A stretch of 64,000 nt of DNA from Acidobacteriota bacterium (GTDB lineage Bacteria > Acidobacteriota > Terriglobia > Acidiferrales > UBA7541): positions 62,001 to 126,000 of the forward strand of contig JABCYZ010000002.1 in NCBI GenBank assembly GCA_013289955.1. Direction: 5' to 3'. Below, piece by piece: positions 55,062 through 64,000 of this stretch. How positions within the stretch are numbered: position 1 is the stretch's first letter; each line of letters opens with the position of its first letter. Under the pieces are notes generated by a model. The model had not been told where the DNA came from. It saw only the letters and a program-made list of their open reading frames with translations, and searched no databases. A program made the position numbers and the translations under genes.

Positions 55062-57128
55062 TCACGTACCTTTGATGATCTCGCTCGAGGCGCGGAGGAT
55101 TTCCGCGACGGTCCAGGCTTGAGCTATGCAGCCTCGTGGCGTGTGGGGCGCGTCGCCATCAAAGATTTCTGCCAAGGTGCCTAGCCCATACGCGGCGATA
55201 TTGGATCCGAGCGGCTCGAGGTGGCGGAGCGCCCCGGAACGGTCCCCGTATACGCGAAGATGAGCCACCGCGAATGGCCCGAGCAGCCAGCCCCAAACGG
55301 TCCCCTGATGATAAGCGGCGTCGCGCGCGCGCTGATCGCCGCCGTAGTGGCCCTGGTAACCGGGCTCACCAACCGCCAGACTGCGCAGGCCGTAGCAGGT
55401 AAGCAGGCGTTCGGCGCATAGGTCGACTACGGATTTTTGTTTGTCTTTGCCCAGCGGGCTCCAGGGTAACGACACCGCGAGAATCTGGTTCGGACGCAAC
55501 GTGGCGTCCCGGCCACCGTTCTTCAGAGAACCCGGAGCATCGATCACATCGAAACAACAATTTCGCTCCGCGTTCCAGAATTTCAGAAAGCTGTTTTTGG
55601 CCTGCGCGGAAAGGCGTGGGTAGATGTCCGCGGATTTGTTCAGAAGAATCGCGAACCGCGCCATCGTTTCCAGAGCGTTGATCCAGAGTGCGTTGATTTC
55701 GACGGGCTTGCCAGTGCGCGGCGTGACCACCCAGTCACCAATCTTGGCGTCCATCCAGGTGAGCTGAATGCCGGGACCGCCGGCGTAGAGAAGGCCGTCG
55801 GCCGGATCGACGTGAATGTTATAGCGCGTGCCCGCGACGTGGGCGTCAATCATGCCGGCCAGAACGGGAAACAGCTCTTCGAGCGTCCCGCTGTCTTTCG
55901 TCGCTTCGAAATACTGGCGAACTGCTTCGAAATACCAAAGCGCGGCATCGACAGTGTTGTATTCGGGCTTGCCGCCTGCATCGGGGAAATTATTGGGAAG
56001 CATACCGCCGTCAACATAGCGCGCGAAGGCCCGGAGGATCTGCCTTGCGACACCAGAGCGGCCGGTGACAAGAGCGAGACCAGCCAGGGCAATCATGGTG
56101 TCGCGTCCCCAATCGCCGAACCAGTGATAGCCGGCAATGACGCTGCGGCCGTCCGGCTCTTCAGGAAGGCTGCGCTTGACGATGAATTGATCCGCGGCGA
56201 GCACAAGTTGAGGGAGCCATGCGGGAGCGCCGGCGGCGGATTTTTCGTTTTTTGATTGCCATGCGCTGAGCAGGTCCGCTTCGTGATTCGCGCGTTGGGC
56301 GCGCGCGGCTTTGCCGTCGAGTAGCGTGGCAGCTTCCGTGGTTGCGACGATCGAGAGACTCTCGCCGGGGTTCAACTTGCCCTGAAAGAGCGCGACAAAG
56401 AGATGATCTTCCTGATCATCAAGGCCGCGTTCCGCCTCCCTCGGCAGATAACAACCGCGATACCACTCGTGCTGCGGCCGGCACGTAGCTTGCGTACTCT
56501 TCAGATAGAACGGCGTGGCGCCGTCGAAGGGCAGAACCATCACGCCGCGTTCAACAGTCGCGATCTTCATGTGCCAGTCGCCGGCGTGGGTCAGTGAATG
56601 ATAATCGCGGTAGTTGACGAGGGCTTTCAAATCGATTTCGAAAGGTCCGCTTGCGCGCATGAGAGTGTAGTGAATGAAGGTGGTGTTTTCTCCCTGAACC
56701 ATCCACACGCGCTTTTCCAGCAAGGCATCGGCCAGGGAGTAGGTCCAAACAGGAATAGCTCCCTCGAGGCGAAAGCTGTCGATGTACAGAAAGCCTTCGG
56801 GATCCACGGCTCCGCTGGCCCAGCGGTGAGTAGCGAGCGCGTACGTCGCGCCGCCATAACGTACGATTTCATCGAGGACCCCGACGAGATGATTGCGGCC
56901 GAGCGGCGGCTGGAGGGCGGCAATAAGAAGGCCGTGGTAGCGCCGGGTCATGCCTGTGGCGATGGTTCCAGAGGCAAAGCCGCCGATGCCGTTGGTGACC
57001 AGCCATTCGCGGGATTCAGCGGCGGCCAGATTGCCGCAGACTTCGCGGCCAAACCGCACTCGGGAGAGCGCTTCGAATTCACCTTCGTTTCGCTGATGCG
57101 CCACCACTCTCCTTTTCTCCGTTGGCAT
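55062..57128 (-). CDS. Glycogen debranching enzyme, amylo-alpha-1,6-glucosidase type
   Basis: 688 residues. The N-terminal domain starts REWLVTNGIGGFASGTIATGMTRRYHGLL, a hallmark of this family. The (alpha/alpha)6 catalytic part has GYHWFGDWGRDTMIAL, NNFPDAGGKPEYNTVDAALWY and LTWMDAK, with the conserved acidic residues. It removes alpha-1,6 branch points from glycogen or related glucans in the cytoplasm. Last gene of a minus-strand operon behind a GNAT acetyltransferase (19-base gap) and a GH63-type glucosidase. Confidence 0.93.
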   Translation of the reverse strand: MPTEKRRVVAHQRNEGEFEALSRVRFGREVCGNLAAAESREWLVTNGIGGFASGTIATGMTRRYHGLLIAALQPPLGRNHLVGVLDEIVRYGGATYALATHRWASGAVDPEGFLYIDSFRLEGAIPVWTYSLADALLEKRVWMVQGENTTFIHYTLMRASGPFEIDLKALVNYRDYHSLTHAGDWHMKIATVERGVMVLPFDGATPFYLKSTQATCRPQHEWYRGCYLPREAERGLDDQEDHLFVALFQGKLNPGESLSIVATTEAATLLDGKAARAQRANHEADLLSAWQSKNEKSAAGAPAWLPQLVLAADQFIVKRSLPEEPDGRSVIAGYHWFGDWGRDTMIALAGLALVTGRSGVARQILRAFARYVDGGMLPNNFPDAGGKPEYNTVDAALWYFEAVRQYFEATKDSGTLEELFPVLAGMIDAHVAGTRYNIHVDPADGLLYAGGPGIQLTWMDAKIGDWVVTPRTGKPVEINALWINALETMARFAILLNKSADIYPRLSAQAKNSFLKFWNAERNCCFDVIDAPGSLKNGGRDATLRPNQILAVSLPWSPLGKDKQKSVVDLCAERLLTCYGLRSLAVGEPGYQGHYGGDQRARDAAYHQGTVWGWLLGPFAVAHLRVYGDRSGALRHLEPLGSNIAAYGLGTLAEIFDGDAPHTPRGCIAQAWTVAEILRASSEIIKGT

Positions 57129-57147
57129 TTTTGCTGCGGCGTGCCGC

Positions 57148-57618
57148 TCAATGCTTGCCCGGTTTGAGCCACTTTGTCATCAGAAAACGCGAATGATCGA
57201 CGTAACCTGTGCGCCGATAGAGCTCGCTGGCGGGGTCGTTGCCTCGATCAACCTCGAGGTGGATGGCGTTCACGCCCAGTTCGCGGGCACGCTCTTCAAC
57301 GAATTGCATGGCGCGGCGGCCAATTCCCTGCCCCCGGTATTGAGGCTCGATGTACAGCTCATCAATGAAGGAATCGCGTCCGTGATATTCGAAGCTGTAG
57401 CCAAACGTCAGAATAATGTAGCCAAGCGGAGTCTCTGCTTCAAAGAAAACCCAGGCCTGACCCAGCTCAGGACTTCGAAGGAACCTGCGCAGCGCTTCCT
57501 GAACCACGGGTTCATCGAAATAATAGGCGCCCGGTTCCTGTTCTGCCAGATTGCGCATCATCCGCAGGAGCGCTTGCTCGTCGTCCTGGACCGCGGGACG
57601 AAAAATAACTGCGGACAC
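57148..57618 (-). CDS. GNAT-family N-acetyltransferase
   Basis: 156 residues, GTG start placed one base after the glucosidase stop, with GGAG inside the preceding codons. The acetyl-CoA binding motif A reads QYRGQGIGRRAMQFVEERA, and LEVDRGNDPASELYRRTGY is motif B. The substrate is unknown. Its location between two glucan hydrolases and its coupling to the glucosidase suggest cotranslation and possibly a role in carbohydrate stress or in modifying a neighbour, but this is inference. Confidence 0.9.
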   Translation of the reverse strand: MSAVIFRPAVQDDEQALLRMMRNLAEQEPGAYYFDEPVVQEALRRFLRSPELGQAWVFFEAETPLGYIILTFGYSFEYHGRDSFIDELYIEPQYRGQGIGRRAMQFVEERARELGVNAIHLEVDRGNDPASELYRRTGYVDHSRFLMTKWLKPGKH

Positions 57619-57619
57619 G

Positions 57620-60355
57620 TTATTCTCCGCTCTGCTCGATCAATTTGGAGACCAGACCGGTCCAGCCGGTCTGGTGGCTTGCTCCGAGACCGGCGCCGTT
57701 ATCCCCGTGAAAATATTCGTAGAAGAGCAGCAAATCCTTCCAGTGAGGATCGCTCTGGAAAACCTCGGTGCCGCCCGCAACGGGACGCCGGCCGTCCTTG
57801 CCCCGAACAAAAATATGAACGAGGCGGCGTGAGACTTCGGCAGCCACTTCCCAGAGATCTGCTTCGCTCCCTGAGCGAGACGGGAATTCGACTTTGAAGT
57901 CTTCACCATAGTAGTGGTGATACTTCTGCAAGGATTCTACGAGTAGATAGTTCAGGGGAAACCAAATCGGGCCGCGCCAGTTGGAGTTGCCTCCAAAAAG
58001 GCCGCTGGTGGATTCGGCAGGCTCATAGTCGACGCGGCTGATATGGTCGTTCACTTGGACCTCGTAAGGATGATCGAGGTGATAGCGGGAGAGAGAACGC
58101 ACGCCGTAGGACGACAGAAATTCGGTCTCGTCGAGCATGCGGCTGAGAATGCGCTTCAGTTGTTTGCGGTTGGCGAGCGAAAGCAAGCGGCGCACGCCGC
58201 GCGCAGAGCGTTGCGTCATTTCAATGTGTTCGGGAACGTCCGCGTGATTGTCAATGAACCATTGCATACGGCGCTTGAAGCCGGGCAAGCGGTCGACAAT
58301 TTCCGGCTCGAGAGTCTCCACGGCGAAGAGAGGAATCAGCCCGACCATGGAGCGAATCTTTAGGAAGTGGTCTTCGCCATTCGGCAGATGAAGAACGTCG
58401 TAGTAGAAGCCGTCTTCGTTGTCCCACAGCGAGATGCCCTCCGTGCCCATGTCGTTCATGGCGTGTGCGATGTTTACGAAGTGCTCGAAGAATTTGCTGG
58501 CCACGTCTTCGTACGCAGGATCTTCCTTGGCTAATTCGAGAGCGATGGCCAGCATGTTAAGACAGTACATGCCCATCCAGCTGGTGCCGTCGGACTGTTC
58601 CAGATGGCCACCAGTGGGGAGCGGCGCGGAGCGGTCGAAGACTCCGATGTTGTCGAGACCGAGAAAACCACCCTGGAAGATGTTCATGCCGTCGGGGTCT
58701 TTGCGATTGACCCACCAGGTGAAGTTGAGAAGCAGCTTGTGAAAGACCTTTTCGAGGAACCCACGGTCTGCCACGCCGCGAACGCGGCGCTCAATCTTAT
58801 AAACGCGCCAAGCGGCCCAGGCGTGAACGGGAGGATTCACGTCGCCGAAAGCCCATTCATAGGCCGGCAACTGCCCATTGGGATGCATGTACCATTCGCG
58901 GAGAAGCAGGATCAGCTGCTCCTTCGCATAGTCAGGATCCACTAGCGCGAGAGCGATACAGTGGAATCCCAGATCCCAGGCGGCGTACCAGGGATACTCC
59001 CATTTGTCCGGCATGGACATGACATCGTCGTTGTAGAGATGAGTCCAGTCCTTGTTGCGGCCTTTCAAACGTTCGGGAGGAGGAGGAGGCCCTGCGGGGT
59101 CCCCTTCCAGCCAGTTGCGGACATCGTAGTGATAGAACTGCTTGGACCACAGCAAGCCGCCGAAAGCCTGGCGCATCACGCTTTTTGCATCGTCGGACAG
59201 CTCCGAGGTTACGCGGGAGGCGTAAAATTCGTCGGCATCCCTTTGGCGGAGTGAAAAGACGTTGTCGAAGCCCGCGCCAAAATCATTCGTGGCAGGTACG
59301 CCTTCCGGGCGATCGGCGTGTCCTGGCGAGGTGATCGTGCCGACGACGCCCAGACCTCGCTCCATCGAAGCGAGCGGCTCCATGTCGGTAAGGCGCAGCT
59401 TGATTGTTTCACTTTGGCCGGGGCCGAGCTGCAGCGGATAGTACGCCGCCATTTTCGTCCCCGTTTGCTTGGGGTTCACGGCCGATTTGTTTCCACGAAT
59501 CAGATACTCGTGGAAAGCGTCCTTCACATACGGTGAACGATTCTTGCCGTTGAAAACCTTGACGAAGTTGGTCTCGTTCTCGGTAAAGAGCAATTCGGGC
59601 TGACCGACGCATAGAAGCCATCGTTTTCCATACTTCCAATGCTCGACCTCCGCGCTCAGGCTTCCGGGAACGCTGGTGGCTTTTTGCACTCGCGGTCTGC
59701 GCAAATCCCTTCCCCAAGACCAGGTGTTGCGGAACCACAAGTAAGGAAGAAGATGCAGCAAAGCCGCTTCCGGCCCGCGATTTACGGCGGTGATCTTGAT
59801 GAGAATATCTTCCACATCGGCCTTGGCGTATTCAATGAAGACATCAAAGTAGCGATCGTCGGCAAAAACCCCGGTGTCCAGAAGCTCGAATTCGGGTTGT
59901 TCGCGATTCCGTCTGCCGTTTTCTTCCACGAGGCGCCCATAGGGAAATTCGGCCTGCGGATATTTGTAGAGCATGCGCATGTAGCTGTGCGTGGGGGTTG
60001 AGTCCTGATAGAAGTAATATTCCTTCACGTCCTCGCCGTGATTGCCTTGGTTCCCGGTGAGGCCGAACAATCTCTCTTTGAGGATGGGATCGCGGCCATT
60101 CCAGAGCGCGAGACCGAAACAAATCATCTGGTGACGGTCGGAGAGGCCGCCAATGCCGTCTTCCCCCCAGCGGTAGGCGCGGGAACGCGCGTGATCATGA
60201 GGGAAATATTCCCAAGCCGTGCCGCCGGGGCTGTAGTCCTCGCGCACCGTGCCCCACTGCCGCTCGGAGAGGTACGGTCCCCAACGCTTCCAGTATTTCT
60301 TGCGCGTGCGATCTTCCTCGAGCCGCTGGTCTTCCTTGGATAGCAGTCTGGCCAT
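57620..60355 (-). CDS. GH63-type alpha-glucosidase (MGH1-like)
   Basis: 911 residues, no signal peptide. The sequence fits the bacterial GH63-like glucosidases: [46 protein letters not shown] at the N-terminus is a family signature, and the (alpha/alpha)6 barrel has [14 protein letters not shown] (likely catalytic Asp), [15 protein letters not shown] and [14 protein letters not shown]. Members act on mannosylglycerate, glucosylglycerate or short alpha-glucosides. First gene of the operon with the acetyltransferase and debranching enzyme, implying glucan or compatible-solute turnover. Confidence 0.9.
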   Translation of the reverse strand: MARLLSKEDQRLEEDRTRKKYWKRWGPYLSERQWGTVREDYSPGGTAWEYFPHDHARSRAYRWGEDGIGGLSDRHQMICFGLALWNGRDPILKERLFGLTGNQGNHGEDVKEYYFYQDSTPTHSYMRMLYKYPQAEFPYGRLVEENGRRNREQPEFELLDTGVFADDRYFDVFIEYAKADVEDILIKITAVNRGPEAALLHLLPYLWFRNTWSWGRDLRRPRVQKATSVPGSLSAEVEHWKYGKRWLLCVGQPELLFTENETNFVKVFNGKNRSPYVKDAFHEYLIRGNKSAVNPKQTGTKMAAYYPLQLGPGQSETIKLRLTDMEPLASMERGLGVVGTITSPGHADRPEGVPATNDFGAGFDNVFSLRQRDADEFYASRVTSELSDDAKSVMRQAFGGLLWSKQFYHYDVRNWLEGDPAGPPPPPERLKGRNKDWTHLYNDDVMSMPDKWEYPWYAAWDLGFHCIALALVDPDYAKEQLILLLREWYMHPNGQLPAYEWAFGDVNPPVHAWAAWRVYKIERRVRGVADRGFLEKVFHKLLLNFTWWVNRKDPDGMNIFQGGFLGLDNIGVFDRSAPLPTGGHLEQSDGTSWMGMYCLNMLAIALELAKEDPAYEDVASKFFEHFVNIAHAMNDMGTEGISLWDNEDGFYYDVLHLPNGEDHFLKIRSMVGLIPLFAVETLEPEIVDRLPGFKRRMQWFIDNHADVPEHIEMTQRSARGVRRLLSLANRKQLKRILSRMLDETEFLSSYGVRSLSRYHLDHPYEVQVNDHISRVDYEPAESTSGLFGGNSNWRGPIWFPLNYLLVESLQKYHHYYGEDFKVEFPSRSGSEADLWEVAAEVSRRLVHIFVRGKDGRRPVAGGTEVFQSDPHWKDLLLFYEYFHGDNGAGLGASHQTGWTGLVSKLIEQSGE

Positions 60356-60680
60356 GATTTGGGAACCCCTAAATTGTCGCCCTCAAATTATGGTTTATGG
60401 TCGCACCTTTTGCGAATCGCAGCGGCAGCAGGTATCGGAAGCGTGCTTTTTCCGACACGCCTCGAGGGATGTAGCAAGGTGCGAAAGACCGGATGCTTCA
60501 GCTGAATGCGAGGTCCGGCGGAAATTGCAAAATATTACCTCACGCCTCCGCGGCGGAGAATATTTCTTGCGTACGCGATTTCTCCTGGCCCCCGGGCGCG
60601 CAGACTGGGTTAATCCGATGTACCCTAAACGTATGCGAGAGCGTCCGTTTAAAAAGAGAGTTATCGAGGAGATCGAGTAT
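60356..60680. other. Divergent control region of glucosidase operon and htrA
   Basis: 325 bases between the glucosidase start (minus) and the HtrA start (plus). The plus-strand frame is open through it, but the family start is at 60681, so it is treated as non-coding. Besides the inverted repeat at 60527-60570, no clear promoter motif is seen. Confidence 0.5.
60527..60570 (+). promoter_or_regulatory. Inverted repeat upstream of htrA
   Basis: An outer arm GCAAAATATT (60527-60536) pairs with AATATTTCTTGC (60559-60570) apart from small irregularities, and encloses the palindrome CTCCGCGGCGGAG. It lies about 110 bases before the htrA start. It could be an operator or a leader RNA hairpin. Confidence 0.4.
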
Positions 60681-62138
60681 ATGTTCGAGCCCCAGGCACG
60701 GGTCCGGAGAGCGGCACAGCGGCTTTTACCCAGGATGCTTCTTGCGATGGCCCTGTTGCTCGACCTTTCCGTATGGACGGGCGGGGCCCAGGCGCAGATG
60801 CGCACCACGGATGAACTACGCAAAATGGATCAATCCGTGGGTGAATTGATCCGCAAGGTGTCGCCGAGTGTGGTGCAAATTCTTGTGTCAGGCTATGGCC
60901 AGATCGAAGAAGAAGATCACGGTAACACAGGCGTGGTCATTGGCCGGCAGAGGGCCATTGGTTCCGGATTCATCATCGATCCCAGCGGTTACATCATTAC
61001 CAACGCGCACGTGGTGAAGGGAGCTCAACGCGTGCAGGTGGTGCTGTCGAGCGCGAATCTAGACGATTCCTCGGATGGGGTGCTTGCTTCGAAAACGAGC
61101 CTCGTTCCAGCACAAATCGTCGGCGTCACGAGCGAAATCGATCTTGCGCTCCTCAAGGTGGATACGGCCGGTCTTCGAGGGCTGAAGCTAGCAAATTACC
61201 GGAACTTGCGCCAGGGCGAATCCGTGTTTGCGTTTGGAAGCCCCGAAGGGCTGCGCAATACAGTTACGCACGGAATCATTTCAGCGGTGGCTCGGCAAAC
61301 CGATCCCGACTCAACGATGGTCTATATCCAAACGGATGCGCCCATCAACCCGGGTAATTCCGGCGGGCCACTCGTGAATGTGGACGGCGATGTCGTCGGT
61401 GTGGACACCTTCATCCTGTCGCAGTCCGGCGGAAACGAAGGGCTCGGCTTTGCAATCCCGTGCAGCGTTGTGAACCTTGCTTATCAGCAGCTGCGCAAAT
61501 TCGGTCATCTGCACCGCCCGGAGATCGGGATCAGCGTCCAATCCATTACTCAGCCGCTGGCAGATGGCCTTAAGCTTCCGCGCAACTTCGGTGTGGTGAT
61601 CTCCGACGTCCTGCCGGGCGGGCCTTCCGAGGCCGCCGGCCTGCGCATCGGAGACGTCCTGCTGGCAATCGACGGAAAAGCGGCAGGCAGCGTTCCGTAT
61701 GTCGCTTTTCATCTGATGTCGCGCGAGAGTGGAGACAAAGTTCATCTCGACGTGCTGCGGGGCCAACTGAAACTCAGCTTTGATGTGGCCCTCATGGAAC
61801 CGCCGAGGGATATGGACCAGATCGCAGCCTTGGCTGATCCCGAAAAAAATCTGGTCCCGGCGCTCGGGATTCTGGCCATAGAAATCGACAAGAAGATCGC
61901 AGCCATGGCGCCGGATCTTCGTGATCCCTTCGGGATCATCGTAGCCGCGCGCGCGGCTGGAGCTGCGGCAGAAGTACCGCTCACCGCCGGCGATATCATC
62001 CGCACGCTGAACGGCGAACCAATGACCACGCTAGACCGTCTGCGAAACGCGCTGAAAGCCTTGTCGCCGGGCGCCGCGGTCGCCTTGCAAATCCAGCGCG
62101 ATCAGAAGCTGATGTATGTGGCGTTCACGCTGGATTAA
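60681..62138 (+). CDS. HtrA/DegP-type periplasmic serine protease with two PDZ domains
   Basis: 485 residues from the ATG at 60681, with GAGGAG 9 bases upstream and a signal peptide or anchor (about 18-38, ending AQAQ). The catalytic triad is intact: His110 in TNAHVVKG, Asp154 in SEIDLALLK, Ser227 in NPGNSGGPL. PDZ1 (about 270-370) reads GVVISDVLPGGPSEAAGLRIGD; PDZ2 (about 385-485) has the more divergent PLTAGDIIRTLNGEP. It degrades or refolds damaged envelope proteins. No sigma-E-like site was identified upstream. Confidence 0.92.
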   Translation: MFEPQARVRRAAQRLLPRMLLAMALLLDLSVWTGGAQAQMRTTDELRKMDQSVGELIRKVSPSVVQILVSGYGQIEEEDHGNTGVVIGRQRAIGSGFIIDPSGYIITNAHVVKGAQRVQVVLSSANLDDSSDGVLASKTSLVPAQIVGVTSEIDLALLKVDTAGLRGLKLANYRNLRQGESVFAFGSPEGLRNTVTHGIISAVARQTDPDSTMVYIQTDAPINPGNSGGPLVNVDGDVVGVDTFILSQSGGNEGLGFAIPCSVVNLAYQQLRKFGHLHRPEIGISVQSITQPLADGLKLPRNFGVVISDVLPGGPSEAAGLRIGDVLLAIDGKAAGSVPYVAFHLMSRESGDKVHLDVLRGQLKLSFDVALMEPPRDMDQIAALADPEKNLVPALGILAIEIDKKIAAMAPDLRDPFGIIVAARAAGAAAEVPLTAGDIIRTLNGEPMTTLDRLRNALKALSPGAAVALQIQRDQKLMYVAFTLD

Positions 62139-62169
62139 ACGGGGTGTGATGGCCGACCACTTCCAAGCT

Positions 62170-62655
62170 TCAGGCAATGCCAAGCTGCTTGCGCACCTCA
62201 GAAACAATCTCCTCCGGAGAATCGGAGGCATCCGCGATGATGGCATCTGTCGGCTCTTCGAGAGCCGCGAACTGGCTGGCGATCAGATCCTGCTTCGCAA
62301 AATGCCCTTTTCGCGTGAGCACTCTTCGCGAAAACAGCTCATAAGTGCCTTTCAAATAAACGAATTTCACTTCGGAGCCGGCGCGCAGTTCCTCGCGATA
62401 ACTCTGTTTCAGCGCTGAGCAAGCCAGTACGACATTGTGTTTCCCGGCAGTCCACTCGACGATTTTGTCGTGAAGGGCTTTCAGCCACGGTTCCCGGTCT
62501 GTGTCGGTCAGCGGAATACCGTGCTTCATTTTTTCGACATTCGCAGGCGGATGAAAATCGTCGGCGTCCACGAACTCCCACCCCAGGCGCTTCCCGAGCA
62601 AGCTGCCAATCGTGGTCTTGCCAGATCCGGTCGTGCCCATAACGATCACGATCAT
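62170..62655 (-). CDS. gntK: Gluconokinase, GntK type
   Basis: 161 residues with GAGGC just upstream of the ATG. The P-loop reads GTTGSGKTT, followed by FVDADDFHPPANVEKMKHGIPLTDTDREPW, the gluconokinase signature, and ACSALKQSYREELR and GHFAKQDLIASQFAALEEP. It phosphorylates gluconate to 6-phosphogluconate, feeding the pentose phosphate or Entner-Doudoroff route. It converges with htrA and no gluconate transporter is adjacent. Confidence 0.93.
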   Translation of the reverse strand: MIVIVMGTTGSGKTTIGSLLGKRLGWEFVDADDFHPPANVEKMKHGIPLTDTDREPWLKALHDKIVEWTAGKHNVVLACSALKQSYREELRAGSEVKFVYLKGTYELFSRRVLTRKGHFAKQDLIASQFAALEEPTDAIIADASDSPEEIVSEVRKQLGIA

Positions 62656-62792
62656 GGCTGCCTCATGAGGGGGAGTTTTGCATCATCAACGTGAAAAAGT
62701 TTGGCTGGGAGACCTGGACGCGAACCAGAATACCCAGATTTAGAGTCTGGATAGAATTTAGCATAGTGCTCGGAGACAGGCGGCTCAAGGTT

Positions 62793-64000
62793 CTAGAGGG
62801 CTGAAGCTCCACTTCCGCTCGAGCCACGTACCAAAGTCAACCCGAACACGACAACGCCAGTGTTGGAAGGCAACGTGAAGCTCCTGACGATTTTCCTTCC
62901 GTCGAGAACAAAAGAATATCCGTAGAGGTGAAACGTCCGATCGTCTCGCCCGCCTCTGTCACTGAGACGGTACGGCGTGAAGAATACGTCAGACTCGCCG
63001 CTGAAATTCTCTGGTGTGTACCAGTCGCTGAGGCTCTGAGAAAAGTCGGTGGAGGTACCATCGGAATAGGTCATCCTGAAAACCTGCGACTCCTGATCGC
63101 CATTCACGCCCATCGCCAGCATCTTCAGGCCATCGAATTTTCCTGCCGGTAGCGAAATGGTCCGGCTGGTAACGGCGTCTGGCGCATTTGCCGGACCTAG
63201 CGAAAAGGTGACCCTGTCCCAAGCCATTGTGTTCTTCAGCAGTTCCGCCGGAAAGGCACTTCCTACGCGATCGATACTGGCATCCGATGAGAATGACGTT
63301 CGTTCCGTATAGATTCCCGTGGCGTTGTAATCTGGCGAAAGGTCGACCGCCTGGGTACGCTGCAAAGTTTTGGGCGGATTCTTTTTTTCCATTGCCATGC
63401 GCGCCGGTGCGGGTGGTTTCGGACTAGCATTAGGCACGCTCTCAAACGCAACCTTTTCCGGTGCTGTTCGCGGTCTCCCAGGTGAGAATGCGAGAGCTGA
63501 AGCTACAAGAACGACCACGACGCTTCCCCAGAACAACCGCTTTCCCCAACGCGTCCGGGATTCTTTACCAGCGACGGGCGGTTGCCACGGAATCGCAGCT
63601 CGCAACTCTGGCTGCGCTGAGCTGATTTCTCTCTTCAGCCGTTGCAAATCCGTGCGAATTTCAGCCGCGAACTGATACCGAAATTTCCGGTCTTTCTCCA
63701 ACATTTTTAGGACGATTTCTTCGAGCCTCGGAGGAACCTTCGGATTTACACGTGACGGAGCTTCCGGCACATGATTCAGGATCGCCTCGCGTACTACCTC
63801 GGGGTCCTCGCCGCGAAAAGGCAAAATTCCCGTGGCCATTTGATAGAGAGCCACGCCAAAGGAAAACAGGTCCGCGCGCGCATCAAGCTCTTCGCCCCGC
63901 ACCTGCTCCGGGGACATGTAGGCCGGAGTCCCCATCGCCCTACCCATGAGCGTGATCCCCACGACGCCGGTCTGTACCTGCGTTCCGGAAATACAGGTTT
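62793..64000 (-). CDS. Membrane Ser/Thr protein kinase, C-terminal part (cut by window edge)
   Basis: The frame is open to base 64000, so the N-lobe and catalytic loop lie outside. Seen here: the activation-segment end GTPAYMSPEQVRGEELDARADLFSFGVALYQM, the rest of the C-lobe, a TM segment (about 20 residues around LFWGSVVVVLVASALAF), a Pro/Lys linker, and an extracytoplasmic domain of about 190 residues (VDLSPDYNATGIY, SFPAELL, SFTLPSNTGVVVFGLTLV). That domain has the beta-sandwich look of carbohydrate-binding modules instead of the propeller seen in the kinase at 29518. Ligand unknown. Confidence 0.85.
   Translation of the reverse strand, partial: TCISGTQVQTGVVGITLMGRAMGTPAYMSPEQVRGEELDARADLFSFGVALYQMATGILPFRGEDPEVVREAILNHVPEAPSRVNPKVPPRLEEIVLKMLEKDRKFRYQFAAEIRTDLQRLKREISSAQPELRAAIPWQPPVAGKESRTRWGKRLFWGSVVVVLVASALAFSPGRPRTAPEKVAFESVPNASPKPPAPARMAMEKKNPPKTLQRTQAVDLSPDYNATGIYTERTSFSSDASIDRVGSAFPAELLKNTMAWDRVTFSLGPANAPDAVTSRTISLPAGKFDGLKMLAMGVNGDQESQVFRMTYSDGTSTDFSQSLSDWYTPENFSGESDVFFTPYRLSDRGGRDDRTFHLYGYSFVLDGRKIVRSFTLPSNTGVVVFGLTLVRGSSGSGASAL

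Noticed and set aside
60249..60680. Extension of the HtrA frame upstream into the glucosidase gene
   Set aside because: The extension overlaps the opposite gene, has no signal peptide or family match, and a good ribosome site and signal sequence mark 60681 as the start.
1..64000. tRNA, rRNA, CRISPR arrays, insertion sequences, prophage genes and attachment sites
   Set aside because: Gaps between genes were read for tRNA-like T-loop sequences, regularly spaced repeats, and transposase or integrase motifs; none was found. A tRNA scan and repeat finder would settle it.

Overview
The window is a chromosomal stretch (GC about 58-60% by eye) of what is most likely a soil Acidobacteriota member, probably class Terriglobia. 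The pointers are three proteins of the acidobacterial VWFA type, Ser/Thr kinases of the kinase + TM + beta-propeller type, energy-transducing TonB proteins with long N-terminal extensions, a 2-oxoacid:ferredoxin oxidoreductase (KorAB), and a mix of housekeeping and regulatory genes in short operons on both strands. I see no rRNA, tRNA, CRISPR array, transposase, prophage gene or attachment site. The genus cannot be settled from this sequence alone.

Layout. 0-3.3 kb: end of korA, korB, an endonuclease III-like protein that appears to lack its catalytic residues, and dps. 3.4-13.3 kb: secreted and envelope proteins (small secreted protein, zinc-ribbon membrane protein, M23 endopeptidase, standalone penicillin-binding transpeptidase, secreted serine hydrolase), a GAF-SpoIIE phosphatase, a Tat-exported sugar isomerase-like protein, a methyltransferase and a protein of unknown function. 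13.3-22 kb: recA, a 3-hydroxyacyl-CoA dehydrogenase, a thiolase and, between the last two, an ECF sigma/anti-sigma pair surrounded by three paralogous zinc-ribbon/DUF2007-like proteins and a zinc-ribbon membrane protein. 22-27 kb: two DinB-fold proteins and a UvrD-type helicase fused to a Fe-S PD-(D/E)XK nuclease. 27-33.5 kb: three VWFA proteins and a large Ser/Thr kinase. 33.5-38.7 kb, minus strand: ileS-lspA, a secreted protein, rluD. 38.9-45.3 kb, plus strand: two TonB proteins, an L,D-transpeptidase, a secreted protein, TerC and a nucleoside hydrolase. 45.7-50.4 kb: a MASE1 hybrid histidine kinase and two membrane proteins. 50.5-54.4 kb: a carboxylesterase-like remnant, then an operon of a response regulator/glutaredoxin-like/thioredoxin-reductase-like fusion, a cNMP-binding histidine kinase and a UBP zinc finger. 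55-60.4 kb: an operon of GH63-type glucosidase, GNAT acetyltransferase and glycogen-debranching enzyme. 60.7-64 kb: an HtrA protease, gluconokinase, and a Ser/Thr kinase cut by the window edge.

The candidates for less-described biology are (a) the zinc-ribbon/DUF2007-like paralogues around the sigma/anti-sigma pair, which has a long hairpin in its leader; (b) the redox two-component operon at 51-54 kb, in which the reductase is itself the response regulator but has lost both active-site cysteines; (c) the paired TonB proteins sharing a C-x-Y-C-P motif; and (d) the endonuclease III-like protein without catalytic Lys/Asp. All functional statements are from reading translated sequence; no database search was run.
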